A stretch of DNA of 64,000 bases, taken from the NCBI GenBank assembly GCA_002336915.1, contig DDET01000058.1:5341-69340 (forward strand), read 5' to 3'. Shown piece by piece: positions 8,407 to 17,086 of this stretch. Each line of letters begins with the position of its first letter. The first letter of the stretch is position 1. The position numbers and the translations under genes are program-made. The stretch is from Bacteroidetes bacterium UBA1947. GTDB taxonomy: Bacteria; Bacteroidota; Bacteroidia; Chitinophagales; Chitinophagaceae. The notes under the pieces were generated by a model that made no database searches, was not told the DNA's origin, and worked only from the letters and a program-made list of their open reading frames with translations.

Positions 8407-9411
8407 GTGAAAGCAATCATTCCCGTAGCCGGAGCAGGTACCAAATTACGCCCGCTTACATATACACAACCAAAGGCACTGATACCCATAGCCGGCAAAA
8501 CCATCCTGAGTGTTATTGTTGACCAGTTGATAGATGCAGGGGTTACCGATTTTGTTTTCGTGATTGGCTACCTGGGCGAAAAGATACAGCGCTATATAGC
8601 CAAAACTTATCCTGACCTTTCTTATACACTTGTTACGCAGAACGACCGGCGCGGTACGGGCCATGCAATTTGGCTAACGCGCGAGGCCGTGAAAAATGAG
8701 GACGAAGTGCTGATAGTGCTGGGCGATACCATTTGCGACTATAATGTGCGGGAGGTGTTAAACAGCAGCGTATCGCAGATAGGGGTGAGAAAGGTAGATG
8801 ACCCAAGAAGCTTTGGCGTGGCCGAGCTGAGTAGTACAGACAGAGTGCTGAAGGTGGTGGAGAAACCAATAATACCAAAGTCGAACATGGCGATGGTGGG
8901 GGTGTACTATATAAAGGAGACAATAGAGCTATTCAATGCCCTGGAAAAACACATGAGCAGCAGCAGTGCCGGCGAGGAAGGTGAATACCACCTGACCAAT
9001 GCACTGGAGCATATGATAGAGAATGGAATTAACTTCCAGGCATTCCGTGTGAATAACTGGTTTGACTGCGGTAAAAAAGAATCGCTGTTATCCACCAATG
9101 CGATATTGCTGAAGCAAATGGCAGAAGAGGCAGGGCTGCAAGCCCCGCATACCTACGAAACCAGTGTGATCATACCTCCGGTAAGCATTGCTGAAGGCTG
9201 CAAAATATCTCATTCTATTATCGGCCCCAATGTAACAATAGGCGAACATACTTCTATTGAGTCATCTATCATTAAAGACTCCATCATTGGCTCATATGCA
9301 GAGCTGATGGAAGTAGTACTGCACTCATCTATAATAGGCAATGATGCCTTTGTGCGCGGACTAAGCCAAAGCCTGAACATAGGCGATAATACTGAGATTG
9401 ACCTGGGTTAG
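8407..9411 (+). CDS. Sugar-1-phosphate nucleotidyltransferase with left-handed beta-helix C-terminus
   Basis: A 334-residue protein starting with GTG. The Rossmann-like nucleotidyltransferase domain (residues 1-~245) has the signature GAGTKLRPLTYTQPKALIPI, the nucleotide-contacting VLGDTICDY and VVEKP motifs, and YHLTNALEHMI. Residues ~255-330 are hexapeptide repeats (ISHSIIGPNVTIGEHT). The enzyme joins a sugar phosphate to NTP to make an activated sugar for polysaccharide synthesis; which sugar is not clear. Position next to an exopolysaccharide operon supports this. The stop overlaps that of the convergent gene in a shared TTAG. Confidence 0.85.
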   Translation: MKAIIPVAGAGTKLRPLTYTQPKALIPIAGKTILSVIVDQLIDAGVTDFVFVIGYLGEKIQRYIAKTYPDLSYTLVTQNDRRGTGHAIWLTREAVKNEDEVLIVLGDTICDYNVREVLNSSVSQIGVRKVDDPRSFGVAELSSTDRVLKVVEKPIIPKSNMAMVGVYYIKETIELFNALEKHMSSSSAGEEGEYHLTNALEHMIENGINFQAFRVNNWFDCGKKESLLSTNAILLKQMAEEAGLQAPHTYETSVIIPPVSIAEGCKISHSIIGPNVTIGEHTSIESSIIKDSIIGSYAELMEVVLHSSIIGNDAFVRGLSQSLNIGDNTEIDLG

Positions 9412-10682
9412 GCAGGTGTTTGCTCCGCCGTTTTCCTTTCAAAAAGAATGGCCTTAGCGCAAATTATTGCTGAGATCATCAACAGGGGCAGGTAATAGTA
9501 CTGGTAGGTAAGCGGCCCGAACATAAAGAAAAATAGCAGGAACAAATACAGCATTACGAGGCTAAGATCATAAAAACAGATGCGTTCTTTCCACTTGCGG
9601 TAAGCAATCAGCCCTGCAAAAAGCAGCAACAGCAAACTTGCGGCCTGCAGTACACGTGCCAACCATATCCTGTGCTCTAGGCTACCCGGGAAAAAGTGAT
9701 AGTAGTACAGCGCGAAATTGACCCCATTGTCGAAAGTATAAGAGACCCGGGGCACTGCGGCATAGCCTTGCCATTCACCAAGTACTGCCACATTATGATA
9801 GTTTATTCCCTTCATAAGAATAGAGGGGTCCTTTAAGTAAAAAGGAAAAATGTAAATGAACAACACTGCCAGTAAAATGCTCAGCCAGGAAAGCAAATTA
9901 TTTTTCAGGGAAGTATTAAACCAGAGAATGATGAAGAACAGTGGCATCCAAAAAACAAGTGTGTAGCGGGACAGCAGGCAACAAATAATGCCTGCAACAG
10001 TTATCGCCAGGTTTTTCTGCGACAGCCCTATTGCCAATAGCAGGTAATATGCAGCGATGACGGTTTCAAATGTGCGCACATAGTCGCCCTTGCTCAGGCA
10101 GATGCTTAGGGCGAATACCAGCGCCGGTAATAATATCGCGGTAATTTTTTTGAAAAAATGAGCACTGTACTTCCCTGCAAAATATCCCCAGATGCCGCAG
10201 GCAAGGAGGATGAAGAGGAAGCCCACCCACCTTACATCTTGTCCTATCAGCCCTGCTAAGCCTATTGGCAGCCAATGCAGGGGCATATACACAGGGTAGG
10301 GGTGCCAGCCAATTTGCTGTAATGGGAAATAGGGAAATTGCCCTTTGCTGAATGCATAGTACTGGCTTGTCAACTGTGGCAAAACATCAGAATAATCAGC
10401 AGGATCTGGCACCGCAATTATGGCTGCCCTAAACAGGAAAAAGCATGCTAATATGCCTGCCGATCCTATAACTGCACCGGCAAAGCCAGATCCATATTTT
10501 GTGCTGATGTTTTTAGCTTTTTTATTGTTCAATAACAAAAACAGGTAGCAGGCCGGGACGGCGAGCGATATAACAAGAAGGGCAACAGGATGCAGGAAAG
10601 GCCCTAAATGCCCGAAGTGGTGCACCATGTAAACCTGCAGGCATAAAAGAAAAACGACAAAGACCGACCTGTACATACTCAA
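9408..10682 (-). CDS. Multi-pass membrane protein, GT-C / glycosyltransferase 87-like
   Basis: A 424-residue protein with about 10-12 hydrophobic helices. After the first helices, a periplasmic loop with acidic residues (AVPDPADYSDVLPQL, residues ~113-127) resembles the catalytic loop of polyprenyl-phosphate-sugar-dependent GT-C transferases such as DUF2029/GT87. It would add a sugar to a lipid-linked or surface glycan on the periplasmic face. It is last in a minus-strand set after the MBOAT and AlgJ/AlgX-like genes, 58 bp downstream, so a role in the same polysaccharide is inferred. Assignment to GT87 rests on overall character, not on a strong motif. Confidence 0.6.
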   Translation of the reverse strand: MSMYRSVFVVFLLCLQVYMVHHFGHLGPFLHPVALLVISLAVPACYLFLLLNNKKAKNISTKYGSGFAGAVIGSAGILACFFLFRAAIIAVPDPADYSDVLPQLTSQYYAFSKGQFPYFPLQQIGWHPYPVYMPLHWLPIGLAGLIGQDVRWVGFLFILLACGIWGYFAGKYSAHFFKKITAILLPALVFALSICLSKGDYVRTFETVIAAYYLLLAIGLSQKNLAITVAGIICCLLSRYTLVFWMPLFFIILWFNTSLKNNLLSWLSILLAVLFIYIFPFYLKDPSILMKGINYHNVAVLGEWQGYAAVPRVSYTFDNGVNFALYYYHFFPGSLEHRIWLARVLQAASLLLLLFAGLIAYRKWKERICFYDLSLVMLYLFLLFFFMFGPLTYQYYYLPLLMISAIICAKAILFERKTAEQTPA

Positions 10683-10740
10683 GCTAAAATACTATAAAAT
10701 TGGTGTGAAATGTTTGCTTTAGAGAAGCGACTGAAAAGAC

Positions 10741-11898
10741 CTATTTATTATCTGTATGTGGGTAGAAATAATCGTATGCTTTTTCCACAAAGCCACTTCC
10801 AAATCCGTCCAGGTTGTGCGAGGTGTATACTAAAACAATACAATCTGCATTGAGCATTGATTTGACCCAGTCTACTTTATCAATGGGTGTACCCCAGACA
10901 TTCTGGTCGATCGTTTTCTGATCTATCTCATCATGAAAGTAATTCCAGTACTTCCATTCGGTGTTTGCGTTCTTCATCAGGCCGTCAGTTATCAGCGTCC
11001 AAACAAAGCTGTCACCGAGATAAACAGTTTTAGGCTTGGTCTTGGTTGAATCGCTATCATAAACAATGCAGGGATAATAAAAGGTATCGTGCGCAACAGG
11101 AAAGATCACATTCATGATCTGCGCCAGGTCATCGTCTGTGCCTCTTGCGGTATCGACACGTTCTACCACAGACCATGAAGGATGAGGCATGCTGATATGT
11201 CGCAGCCGCTCTGTGTATTTAACCAGGCTATCGGCAGCAAATGCTGCGCCAAATGCTGTCCAGTGTATGCCGGTGCGGGATATGAGCGTATTTGTATACT
11301 TAGGCTTCAAGGCCAGGAACCAGGCATTGAAATCTATTTGATGAAGGCCAAGCGAGTCGCCTAGGTACATATATAGCTCTCGATAAGTGTTTCCTTTTTT
11401 CGGGTTTGTGGCAGGTGGCAGATACTCGGGAAAGTAATCTGCTTTGGAAGGGGCATGTACGATAATTATTGTTTTATTCATTGCCTCGAATGTATCTTGT
11501 ATACGTTTTAACTTAAACAAAACTTCCCTGGCGCGGTTCGAGTCTAATAAGCTCTGCCTGTTATAGTCTTTTATATAGTCGCTTTGGTATAAATAATTTT
11601 GTTTTCCCACAATGACATCGACAGTATGTGTCATCTTGAATAGTGAAAAATCAATTTGGTTATTGATACGTACGATGTATTCATGAAAGCCAAAGGCGTC
11701 ATTCAAGTATTTGGATTTCTCCTCCTGGTATGAACCATCGAACCATTTTGTCTTTGAAAAATAACTATTCGGTGCGATCGGGAAAGACCCTTTGAGTACA
11801 TCAATGTCAACGATTTTTGTGTTTTGCTGCAGCATTGGCAGGAATAGCAAGCCAAAAAGAAAAATAAACAGGCCGTTCTTTATTTTCTCCGCTTTCAT
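10741..11898 (-). CDS. AlgJ/AlgX-like SGNH-type protein for polysaccharide O-acetylation
   Basis: A 385-residue protein with one N-terminal membrane anchor (FIFLFGLLFLPML) and a periplasmic domain. SGNH-like features are VYLGDSFVWTL (nucleophile Ser in GDSF), RTGIHWTAFGA (His of the active site) and the early HAPSKADYFPEYLPP block, as in AlgJ and AlgX of alginate acetylation. These partners take an acyl group from an MBOAT protein and transfer it to the glycan. It lies 2 bp after the MBOAT gene on the same strand, the classic pairing. The glycan is unknown. Confidence 0.85.
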   Translation of the reverse strand: MKAEKIKNGLFIFLFGLLFLPMLQQNTKIVDIDVLKGSFPIAPNSYFSKTKWFDGSYQEEKSKYLNDAFGFHEYIVRINNQIDFSLFKMTHTVDVIVGKQNYLYQSDYIKDYNRQSLLDSNRAREVLFKLKRIQDTFEAMNKTIIIVHAPSKADYFPEYLPPATNPKKGNTYRELYMYLGDSLGLHQIDFNAWFLALKPKYTNTLISRTGIHWTAFGAAFAADSLVKYTERLRHISMPHPSWSVVERVDTARGTDDDLAQIMNVIFPVAHDTFYYPCIVYDSDSTKTKPKTVYLGDSFVWTLITDGLMKNANTEWKYWNYFHDEIDQKTIDQNVWGTPIDKVDWVKSMLNADCIVLVYTSHNLDGFGSGFVEKAYDYFYPHTDNK

Positions 11899-11900
11899 AC

Positions 11901-13325
11901 TTAAAACCTGAAGTAAATAAAAGGATTAAAAGTAGAAATAGTGATCCTGCCCGCAGAAATGATGCACAAAAGCAAAACCAGGAATACCATTACGTAATGG
12001 CGCCTTAAAGTATACTGTTCAAAAAACACTTTGTGCTGTATGGCTTGTCCCCATTTTGATAAAGTAAAAAAGGAAAAGAAAGCAGCTACCGCCAGCAAGT
12101 AGAAAAACTGTCCCTCGGGTCTCCAGTCATAAGTATTGCCATACCAGTGGAACATCCGCTCGAGGTATTCCAGTGAATAATGGAAATATTCTATCCTGAA
12201 AAACACCCAGCCTATCATGACCACAAAAAAAGTATACAGGAAAGCAGCTTTGCCGAGCTTTGCAAGCCACTTGCCGAGGAAGAGCCTTTCGAGCACCAGG
12301 AAAATGCCGTGGTAAGCCCCCCAGGCAATAAAGCCCCAGGCAGCCCCGTGCCAAAGGCCGGAAGCAAGGAATACGAACCATAAATTAAAGTATAGCCGCC
12401 ATTTGCTTTTTACCCGGTTGCCGCCAAGTGGTATATAGAGGTAGTTACGCATCCAGTTGCCCAATGTAATATGCCATTTACGCCAGAAGTCGGTAATGGA
12501 TAAGGCTGTGTAGGGGTTGTTGAAATTCTCCGGGAACCTGAAGCCCATCATCAGGCCGAGGCCAATGGCCATGTCCGAATAGCCTGAAAAGTCGAAATAT
12601 ATCTGGAAAGTATAACTAAGCGCTCCCAGCCAGGCAGTAGCCGTACCTAACTGGTCGTGTGGCATAGCAAATATTACATCTGCGGCTGAGCCTACAGCAT
12701 TTGCAATAAGCACCTTTTTGCCCAGGCCGATAAAGAAACGATACAAGCCGCGTAAGCGGTTGTCGGGATTTTCATATTCTGTATGGTCGTAGATCTGCCC
12801 TGCAAAATCGTGGTAACGGATGATGGGTCCTGCGATAAGTTTGGGAAAGAGAATGATGTATAACTGGTAGTCCCAAAAGTTCTTGAGGGGCCTGTGTACC
12901 CCGCGATAGACATCCACCACATAGGTAAGCGTCTCGAAGGTATAAAATGATATCCCTATGGGCAGGGCAAGTTTTTCCCAGGTGATGGTATGCTGATGGA
13001 AATGGTTGAGGAAATGATTGAGATTATCAACAAAGAAATTACTATACTTAAAATAGAACAGGAGGCCGAGATTGATGGATAAGGACAGTAAAAGCACGAG
13101 GGACTTTAGGTATTTGCTGACGGCACGGGCCATGAACCGCACCAGGTAAAAATCGATGAAGGTGGTGCCAAGAATAACGAAGATGAATTTAGGTGCGCCC
13201 CAGGCATAGAAAAATACGCTGCCGAGTAATATTATTATATTTTTAAATTTCTTGTCGGCTATATAATAAGCCAGGAAGAAAATAGGGAGAAAATAAAATA
13301 TAAAAATAATGCTGCTAAATACCAT
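11901..13325 (-). CDS. MBOAT-family O-acyltransferase, AlgI-like
   Basis: A 474-residue polytopic membrane protein typical of AlgI/DltB-type MBOATs: N-terminal MVFSSIIFIFYFLPIFFLAY, the conserved PIGISFYTFETLTYVVDVYR, FWRKWHITLGNWMRNYLYIP and the catalytic-His segment LWHGAAWGFIAWG followed by AYHG. It moves an acetyl or acyl group across the inner membrane to the AlgJ/AlgX-like partner encoded next. It is the first gene of the minus-strand polysaccharide set; the promoter should lie in the 168-bp divergent gap with prfA. Confidence 0.93.
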   Translation of the reverse strand: MVFSSIIFIFYFLPIFFLAYYIADKKFKNIIILLGSVFFYAWGAPKFIFVILGTTFIDFYLVRFMARAVSKYLKSLVLLLSLSINLGLLFYFKYSNFFVDNLNHFLNHFHQHTITWEKLALPIGISFYTFETLTYVVDVYRGVHRPLKNFWDYQLYIILFPKLIAGPIIRYHDFAGQIYDHTEYENPDNRLRGLYRFFIGLGKKVLIANAVGSAADVIFAMPHDQLGTATAWLGALSYTFQIYFDFSGYSDMAIGLGLMMGFRFPENFNNPYTALSITDFWRKWHITLGNWMRNYLYIPLGGNRVKSKWRLYFNLWFVFLASGLWHGAAWGFIAWGAYHGIFLVLERLFLGKWLAKLGKAAFLYTFFVVMIGWVFFRIEYFHYSLEYLERMFHWYGNTYDWRPEGQFFYLLAVAAFFSFFTLSKWGQAIQHKVFFEQYTLRRHYVMVFLVLLLCIISAGRITISTFNPFIYFRF

Positions 13326-13467
13326 TGAGTATAGGTGATATTTTTATTTAAACATATTGAAGTTCGATGGAAAAATACTAAATGGATCAAATAATACCAT
13401 GACATTTTTAAAAAAAGCAAGCAAAGCATGTTTTGGCAAAAATGTATCATTATCCATGTGAATATGG

Positions 13468-13475
13468 TAACTTCG
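13468..13475 (+). promoter_or_regulatory. Candidate -7 box TAACTTCG for prfA
   Basis: TAACTTCG is one base from TAnnTTTG and sits 18 nt before the prfA ATG. The -33 element is not clear. Confidence 0.35.
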
Positions 13476-13493
13476 CACACCTGAATTGAATAG

Positions 13494-14579
13494 ATGAGTT
13501 CCTTTATTGACAAGCTGGAGGCTATTAACGCCAGATTTGAAGACCTGGGTGTAGCCTTGACCAACCCCGAAGTAGTAAGCGATAACAAACGTTTTTCGCA
13601 AACTAGCCGTGAATACCGCAAACTTGAGAAAATAGTTGAGGCCCGTAAGCGTTATATAGCATGTATAGAAGGCATTGATTTTGCACGCGAAGTACTGAAT
13701 GGCGAAAGCGATGAGGAACTGCGTGACATGGCGAAGGAAGACCTGGAAAAGCAGGAAGCCGAAAAAATAAAACTTGAAGACGAAATAAGGCAGTTGCTGA
13801 TACCCAAAGACCCCCAGGACGAGAAGAATGCGATACTGGAAATAAGGGCAGGCACCGGTGGCGATGAAGCGAGCCTTTTTGCCGGCGAACTGATGAGGAT
13901 GTACCTGCGCTATTGCGAAAGGAGGAACTGGAAAGTATCTGTACTAAGCGAAACGGAAGGTACAGTGGGCGGCTATAAAGAAGTGCAGCTGGAAGTACTG
14001 GGCGAAGATGTGTATGGGACCCTGAAGTTTGAAAGCGGGGTGCACCGCGTACAGCGTGTGCCGGCAACAGAAGCCAGCGGCCGCGTGCATACATCGGCAG
14101 CTACGGTGGCGGTAATGCCTGAGGCTGAGGAAATAGATTTTGAGCTAAAGGAAAGCGACCTGAAAATGGAAACCGCACGAAGCGGTGGTGCAGGAGGGCA
14201 GAATGTAAATAAGGTGGAGACGAAGGTGATACTGACCCACGTACCCACCGGCACGGTGATAACCTGCCAGACAGAGCGTACCCAGCTGGGCAACAGGGAG
14301 AAGGCTACCGAGATGATGCGCACCAAGTTGTATGAAGAGCAGGTGAGGAAACAGGAAGATGAAATATCAAGGCGGAGAAAGAGCCTGGTAAGCACCGGCG
14401 ACCGATCGGCCAAGATACGTACCTATAACTTTCCGCAGGGCAGGGTAACCGACCACCGCATCAATATGACGCTCTATGCCTTAGATGCATTTATGAACGG
14501 TGATATACAGGAGATGCTGGATGCGCTGCAGTTTGCCGAAAATGCCGAAAAGATGCATGCCGGCGAAACAGTGATATAA
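13494..14579 (+). CDS. prfA: Peptide chain release factor 1
   Basis: A 361-residue class I release factor, full family length. It reads UAA/UAG and triggers peptide release. The catalytic GGQ lies in SGGAGGQNVNKVETKV (residues ~230); the codon-recognition PAT tripeptide is in RVQRVPATEASGRVHTSA (RF1 type, not the SPF of RF2); IRTYNFPQGRVTDHRI is the C-terminal family block. It sits alone between two surface-polysaccharide operons, with 75 bp to the Wzz-like gene downstream. Confidence 0.97.
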   Translation: MSSFIDKLEAINARFEDLGVALTNPEVVSDNKRFSQTSREYRKLEKIVEARKRYIACIEGIDFAREVLNGESDEELRDMAKEDLEKQEAEKIKLEDEIRQLLIPKDPQDEKNAILEIRAGTGGDEASLFAGELMRMYLRYCERRNWKVSVLSETEGTVGGYKEVQLEVLGEDVYGTLKFESGVHRVQRVPATEASGRVHTSAATVAVMPEAEEIDFELKESDLKMETARSGGAGGQNVNKVETKVILTHVPTGTVITCQTERTQLGNREKATEMMRTKLYEEQVRKQEDEISRRRKSLVSTGDRSAKIRTYNFPQGRVTDHRINMTLYALDAFMNGDIQEMLDALQFAENAEKMHAGETVI

Positions 14580-14654
14580 GAATAGCAATATTAGGAAATT
14601 GAACAGCAAATACTTAAGTTTAAATATATATTTTTTAACCCCCGAATTATAACG

Positions 14655-15623
14655 ATGAGCACTCCCCGTTTCGACCTGGTAGATATTACCCAGACCTTGC
14701 GTAAGCGCAGGCGTTTTATCCTTACCGTAACGGTTATAGCCCTTGTATTGGGCGGCGTTTTTAGCCTTATCAGGAAGAAGAAATTTGAAGGCAAATCGGA
14801 GTTCCTGGTGAGCAACCCACTCTATTCCGACCGTGTTAACATGTTTGGCGCGTCGACCAATAAGATGGATTACTTTGGCGACGAAGACGACATTGACAAA
14901 GTGATAGCGCTGGGCGAATCGGATACCGTAATGATGCAGGTGATAAAAGGCACAGGCCTTGACGGATGGTACAAACTGGACGTAAATGACCGTAAGCAGT
15001 ATAATAAGCTCAAGCAGATGTTCCATAAGCAAATGGACCTGAAGCGCACGGAAACGCGTATGATGGAGCTCACTTATATTGATGAAGACCCTGAACGTGC
15101 TGCCATAGTGGCCAATGAAGCAGAAAAAGACCTGGAGCGCGCATACCGCGGTATATACAATACCATGCGGGCTAATGTGCACAACTCGCTAAAAGCGAAA
15201 ATGGTGGAACAGGATAGCATTATTAATGCGCTGACCGATACATTGGCAAGGATACGTGAAGAGTCGGGCATATACGATGTAATAAGCCCCAACAGGGATA
15301 ATATCATGATGGGCGCTGTAAGGGGAAATGGCAAGAACCTGGGCAGGAATATTGAATTGATACAAAACTATGAGTCATTAAAAGACATGACCGTATCCGA
15401 CAGGGCCAAGATATCTTCCTTACTACAGCAGTATTCAACAGGTGTTGACTCCGGCCAGATATCTTTCTTCCAGGTAACATCGAGTGCGAAGCCACCTGTG
15501 GAACCTAAAGGCCCCGGAATTATTATCATCCTGGCATCGAGCTTGTTCTTAGGATTTTTCTTCGCCAGCCTGTATGTATTACTGACCACATATTACAGTG
15601 AGCTGATAGCAGTAGAAAGATAA
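14655..15623 (+). CDS. Wzz/chain-length-determinant-like membrane protein
   Basis: A 322-residue protein with a transmembrane helix near each end (FILTVTVIALVLGGVFSLI, residues ~22-40; IIIILASSLFLGFFFASLYVLL, split around ~290-312) and a long mostly helical periplasmic region between, the layout of Wzz/polysaccharide co-polymerases that control glycan chain length. There is no cytoplasmic tyrosine kinase domain. Its stop codon TAA overlaps the ATG of the O-antigen ligase-like gene by one base, so the two are translationally coupled. Confidence 0.8.
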   Translation: MSTPRFDLVDITQTLRKRRRFILTVTVIALVLGGVFSLIRKKKFEGKSEFLVSNPLYSDRVNMFGASTNKMDYFGDEDDIDKVIALGESDTVMMQVIKGTGLDGWYKLDVNDRKQYNKLKQMFHKQMDLKRTETRMMELTYIDEDPERAAIVANEAEKDLERAYRGIYNTMRANVHNSLKAKMVEQDSIINALTDTLARIREESGIYDVISPNRDNIMMGAVRGNGKNLGRNIELIQNYESLKDMTVSDRAKISSLLQQYSTGVDSGQISFFQVTSSAKPPVEPKGPGIIIILASSLFLGFFFASLYVLLTTYYSELIAVER

Positions 15624-17086
15624 TGCAGCAGCTAGCGGAATATAAGTGGTGGCAGGGGATAAGCCTGGCAATACTGTTTGTAAGTATTGCAGCATTTGCA
15701 TACACAGGCTCATACCTGGTGCTGGCCGTGCCCGTGATATACCTGTTTGTATTGCTGGTAGGCATTAACTGGAAAACCGCTTACTGGATACTACTATTTT
15801 CCATCCCATTTTCCATACAGCTTGAATTTTTTAGTGGCACACTGTCTACAACGGTGCCCGATGAACCTATCATGTGGCTCCTCCTGCTCATGTTTGGGGT
15901 CACGTTTGTTCGGCACCCGGATATATTCCCTAAACATTGGTGGAGAAATCCGCTGGTGCTGGTGGTGCTATTGCAGTATGTATGGCTGATAGTGGCTGTG
16001 TACTACTCAAAAGAGTCCTTCCTCTCTATCAAATTCTTATTGGCCAAAACATGGTTCCTGGTATCGTTTTTTGTTATACCCTTCTTTGTTTTCAGGGATA
16101 AGAAAGATTTCCGGAGGGGTTTCTTCCTGCTGCTTACTGCACTCTCCATAACGATGGTGATCGTGTTGATCAGGCACAAGGCTTATGGCTTTCACTTTAT
16201 GAAGGTGGAAAAAGCGGTACGTGGCCTGTACTATAACCACGTTGACTATTCCACGGTGATATCTATGTTCTTCCCCTTGCTTTTGGTAGCATACCCAATG
16301 CTGAAGGGCAGGCCCGGGTTGAAGATATTACTGGCTGTACTCATTGCATTTTTCCTGGTTGCTACTTACCTCACTTTTGCCCGCGCGGCAATGGTGGCCA
16401 TCGTGTTCTCACTGGCTATAGGGGTAGCCACAAGGCTAAGGCTTGCCAATATCGTAATGCCGGTTTTTTATGTGTGCATGGCAGCTATGTTGTTTTTTAT
16501 GGTGCAGCATAATAAATACATTGACTACAGGCCCAATTATAATAAGACCTACATGCACAAGAAGTTTGCCGATCACGTGGTGGCAACTTTCAGGGGCGAG
16601 GATATGTCATCAATGGAGCGCTTGTACAGGTGGGTGGCGGGTATCAGGATGAGCCAGGACAGGCCTATAACAGGTTATGGCCCCAATGCCTTTTACTACT
16701 ATTATAAACCTTACGCAGTAACTTCTTTCCGTACCTATGTGAGCAGGAACCTCGAACGGTCTACCACGCACAACTATTTCCTCTACATGCTGGTGGAGCA
16801 GGGCTGGCCGGCTATGATATTATATGCCATACTGGTAGCATTGGTTTTTTCGCAGGCGCAAAAAATATACTTCCGGTTTACGGATAAATTCTACAAGAAC
16901 GTAACACTGGGGATATCCATGATGTTCGCCGCAGGCTTTATCAATAACTTTTTCTCAGAGCTGCTGGAAACACACAAAGTAGGTTGTCTCTTTTTCCTGA
17001 CCATATCCTTGCTGGTAGTGCTGGATAAAAAGAGCCGTGATGAGCAAAAACTGGTAGCCGAAGGGAGCGCGATACCTATATCATAA
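15623..17086 (+). CDS. O-antigen ligase / polymerase-like membrane protein (Wzy_C)
   Basis: A 487-residue protein with ~11 hydrophobic segments. The Wzy_C/O-antigen ligase signature is visible: YLTFARAAMVAIVFSLAIG in a membrane segment and the large periplasmic loop with GYGPNAFYYYY and STTHNYFLYMLVEQGWP (His in the family motif H-N-x-Y/F). Such proteins polymerise or ligate undecaprenyl-linked glycan at the periplasmic face. It is coupled to the Wzz-like gene. Whether it acts as ligase (WaaL) or polymerase (Wzy) cannot be told. It overlaps the convergent ispG by 11 bp. Confidence 0.83.
   Translation: MQQLAEYKWWQGISLAILFVSIAAFAYTGSYLVLAVPVIYLFVLLVGINWKTAYWILLFSIPFSIQLEFFSGTLSTTVPDEPIMWLLLLMFGVTFVRHPDIFPKHWWRNPLVLVVLLQYVWLIVAVYYSKESFLSIKFLLAKTWFLVSFFVIPFFVFRDKKDFRRGFFLLLTALSITMVIVLIRHKAYGFHFMKVEKAVRGLYYNHVDYSTVISMFFPLLLVAYPMLKGRPGLKILLAVLIAFFLVATYLTFARAAMVAIVFSLAIGVATRLRLANIVMPVFYVCMAAMLFFMVQHNKYIDYRPNYNKTYMHKKFADHVVATFRGEDMSSMERLYRWVAGIRMSQDRPITGYGPNAFYYYYKPYAVTSFRTYVSRNLERSTTHNYFLYMLVEQGWPAMILYAILVALVFSQAQKIYFRFTDKFYKNVTLGISMMFAAGFINNFFSELLETHKVGCLFFLTISLLVVLDKKSRDEQKLVAEGSAIPIS

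Noticed and set aside
13259..13621. A 120-codon minus-strand frame overlapping the MBOAT start and prfA.
   Set aside because: It overlaps the start of two clear genes in another frame, and its hydrophobic look comes from AT-rich DNA.
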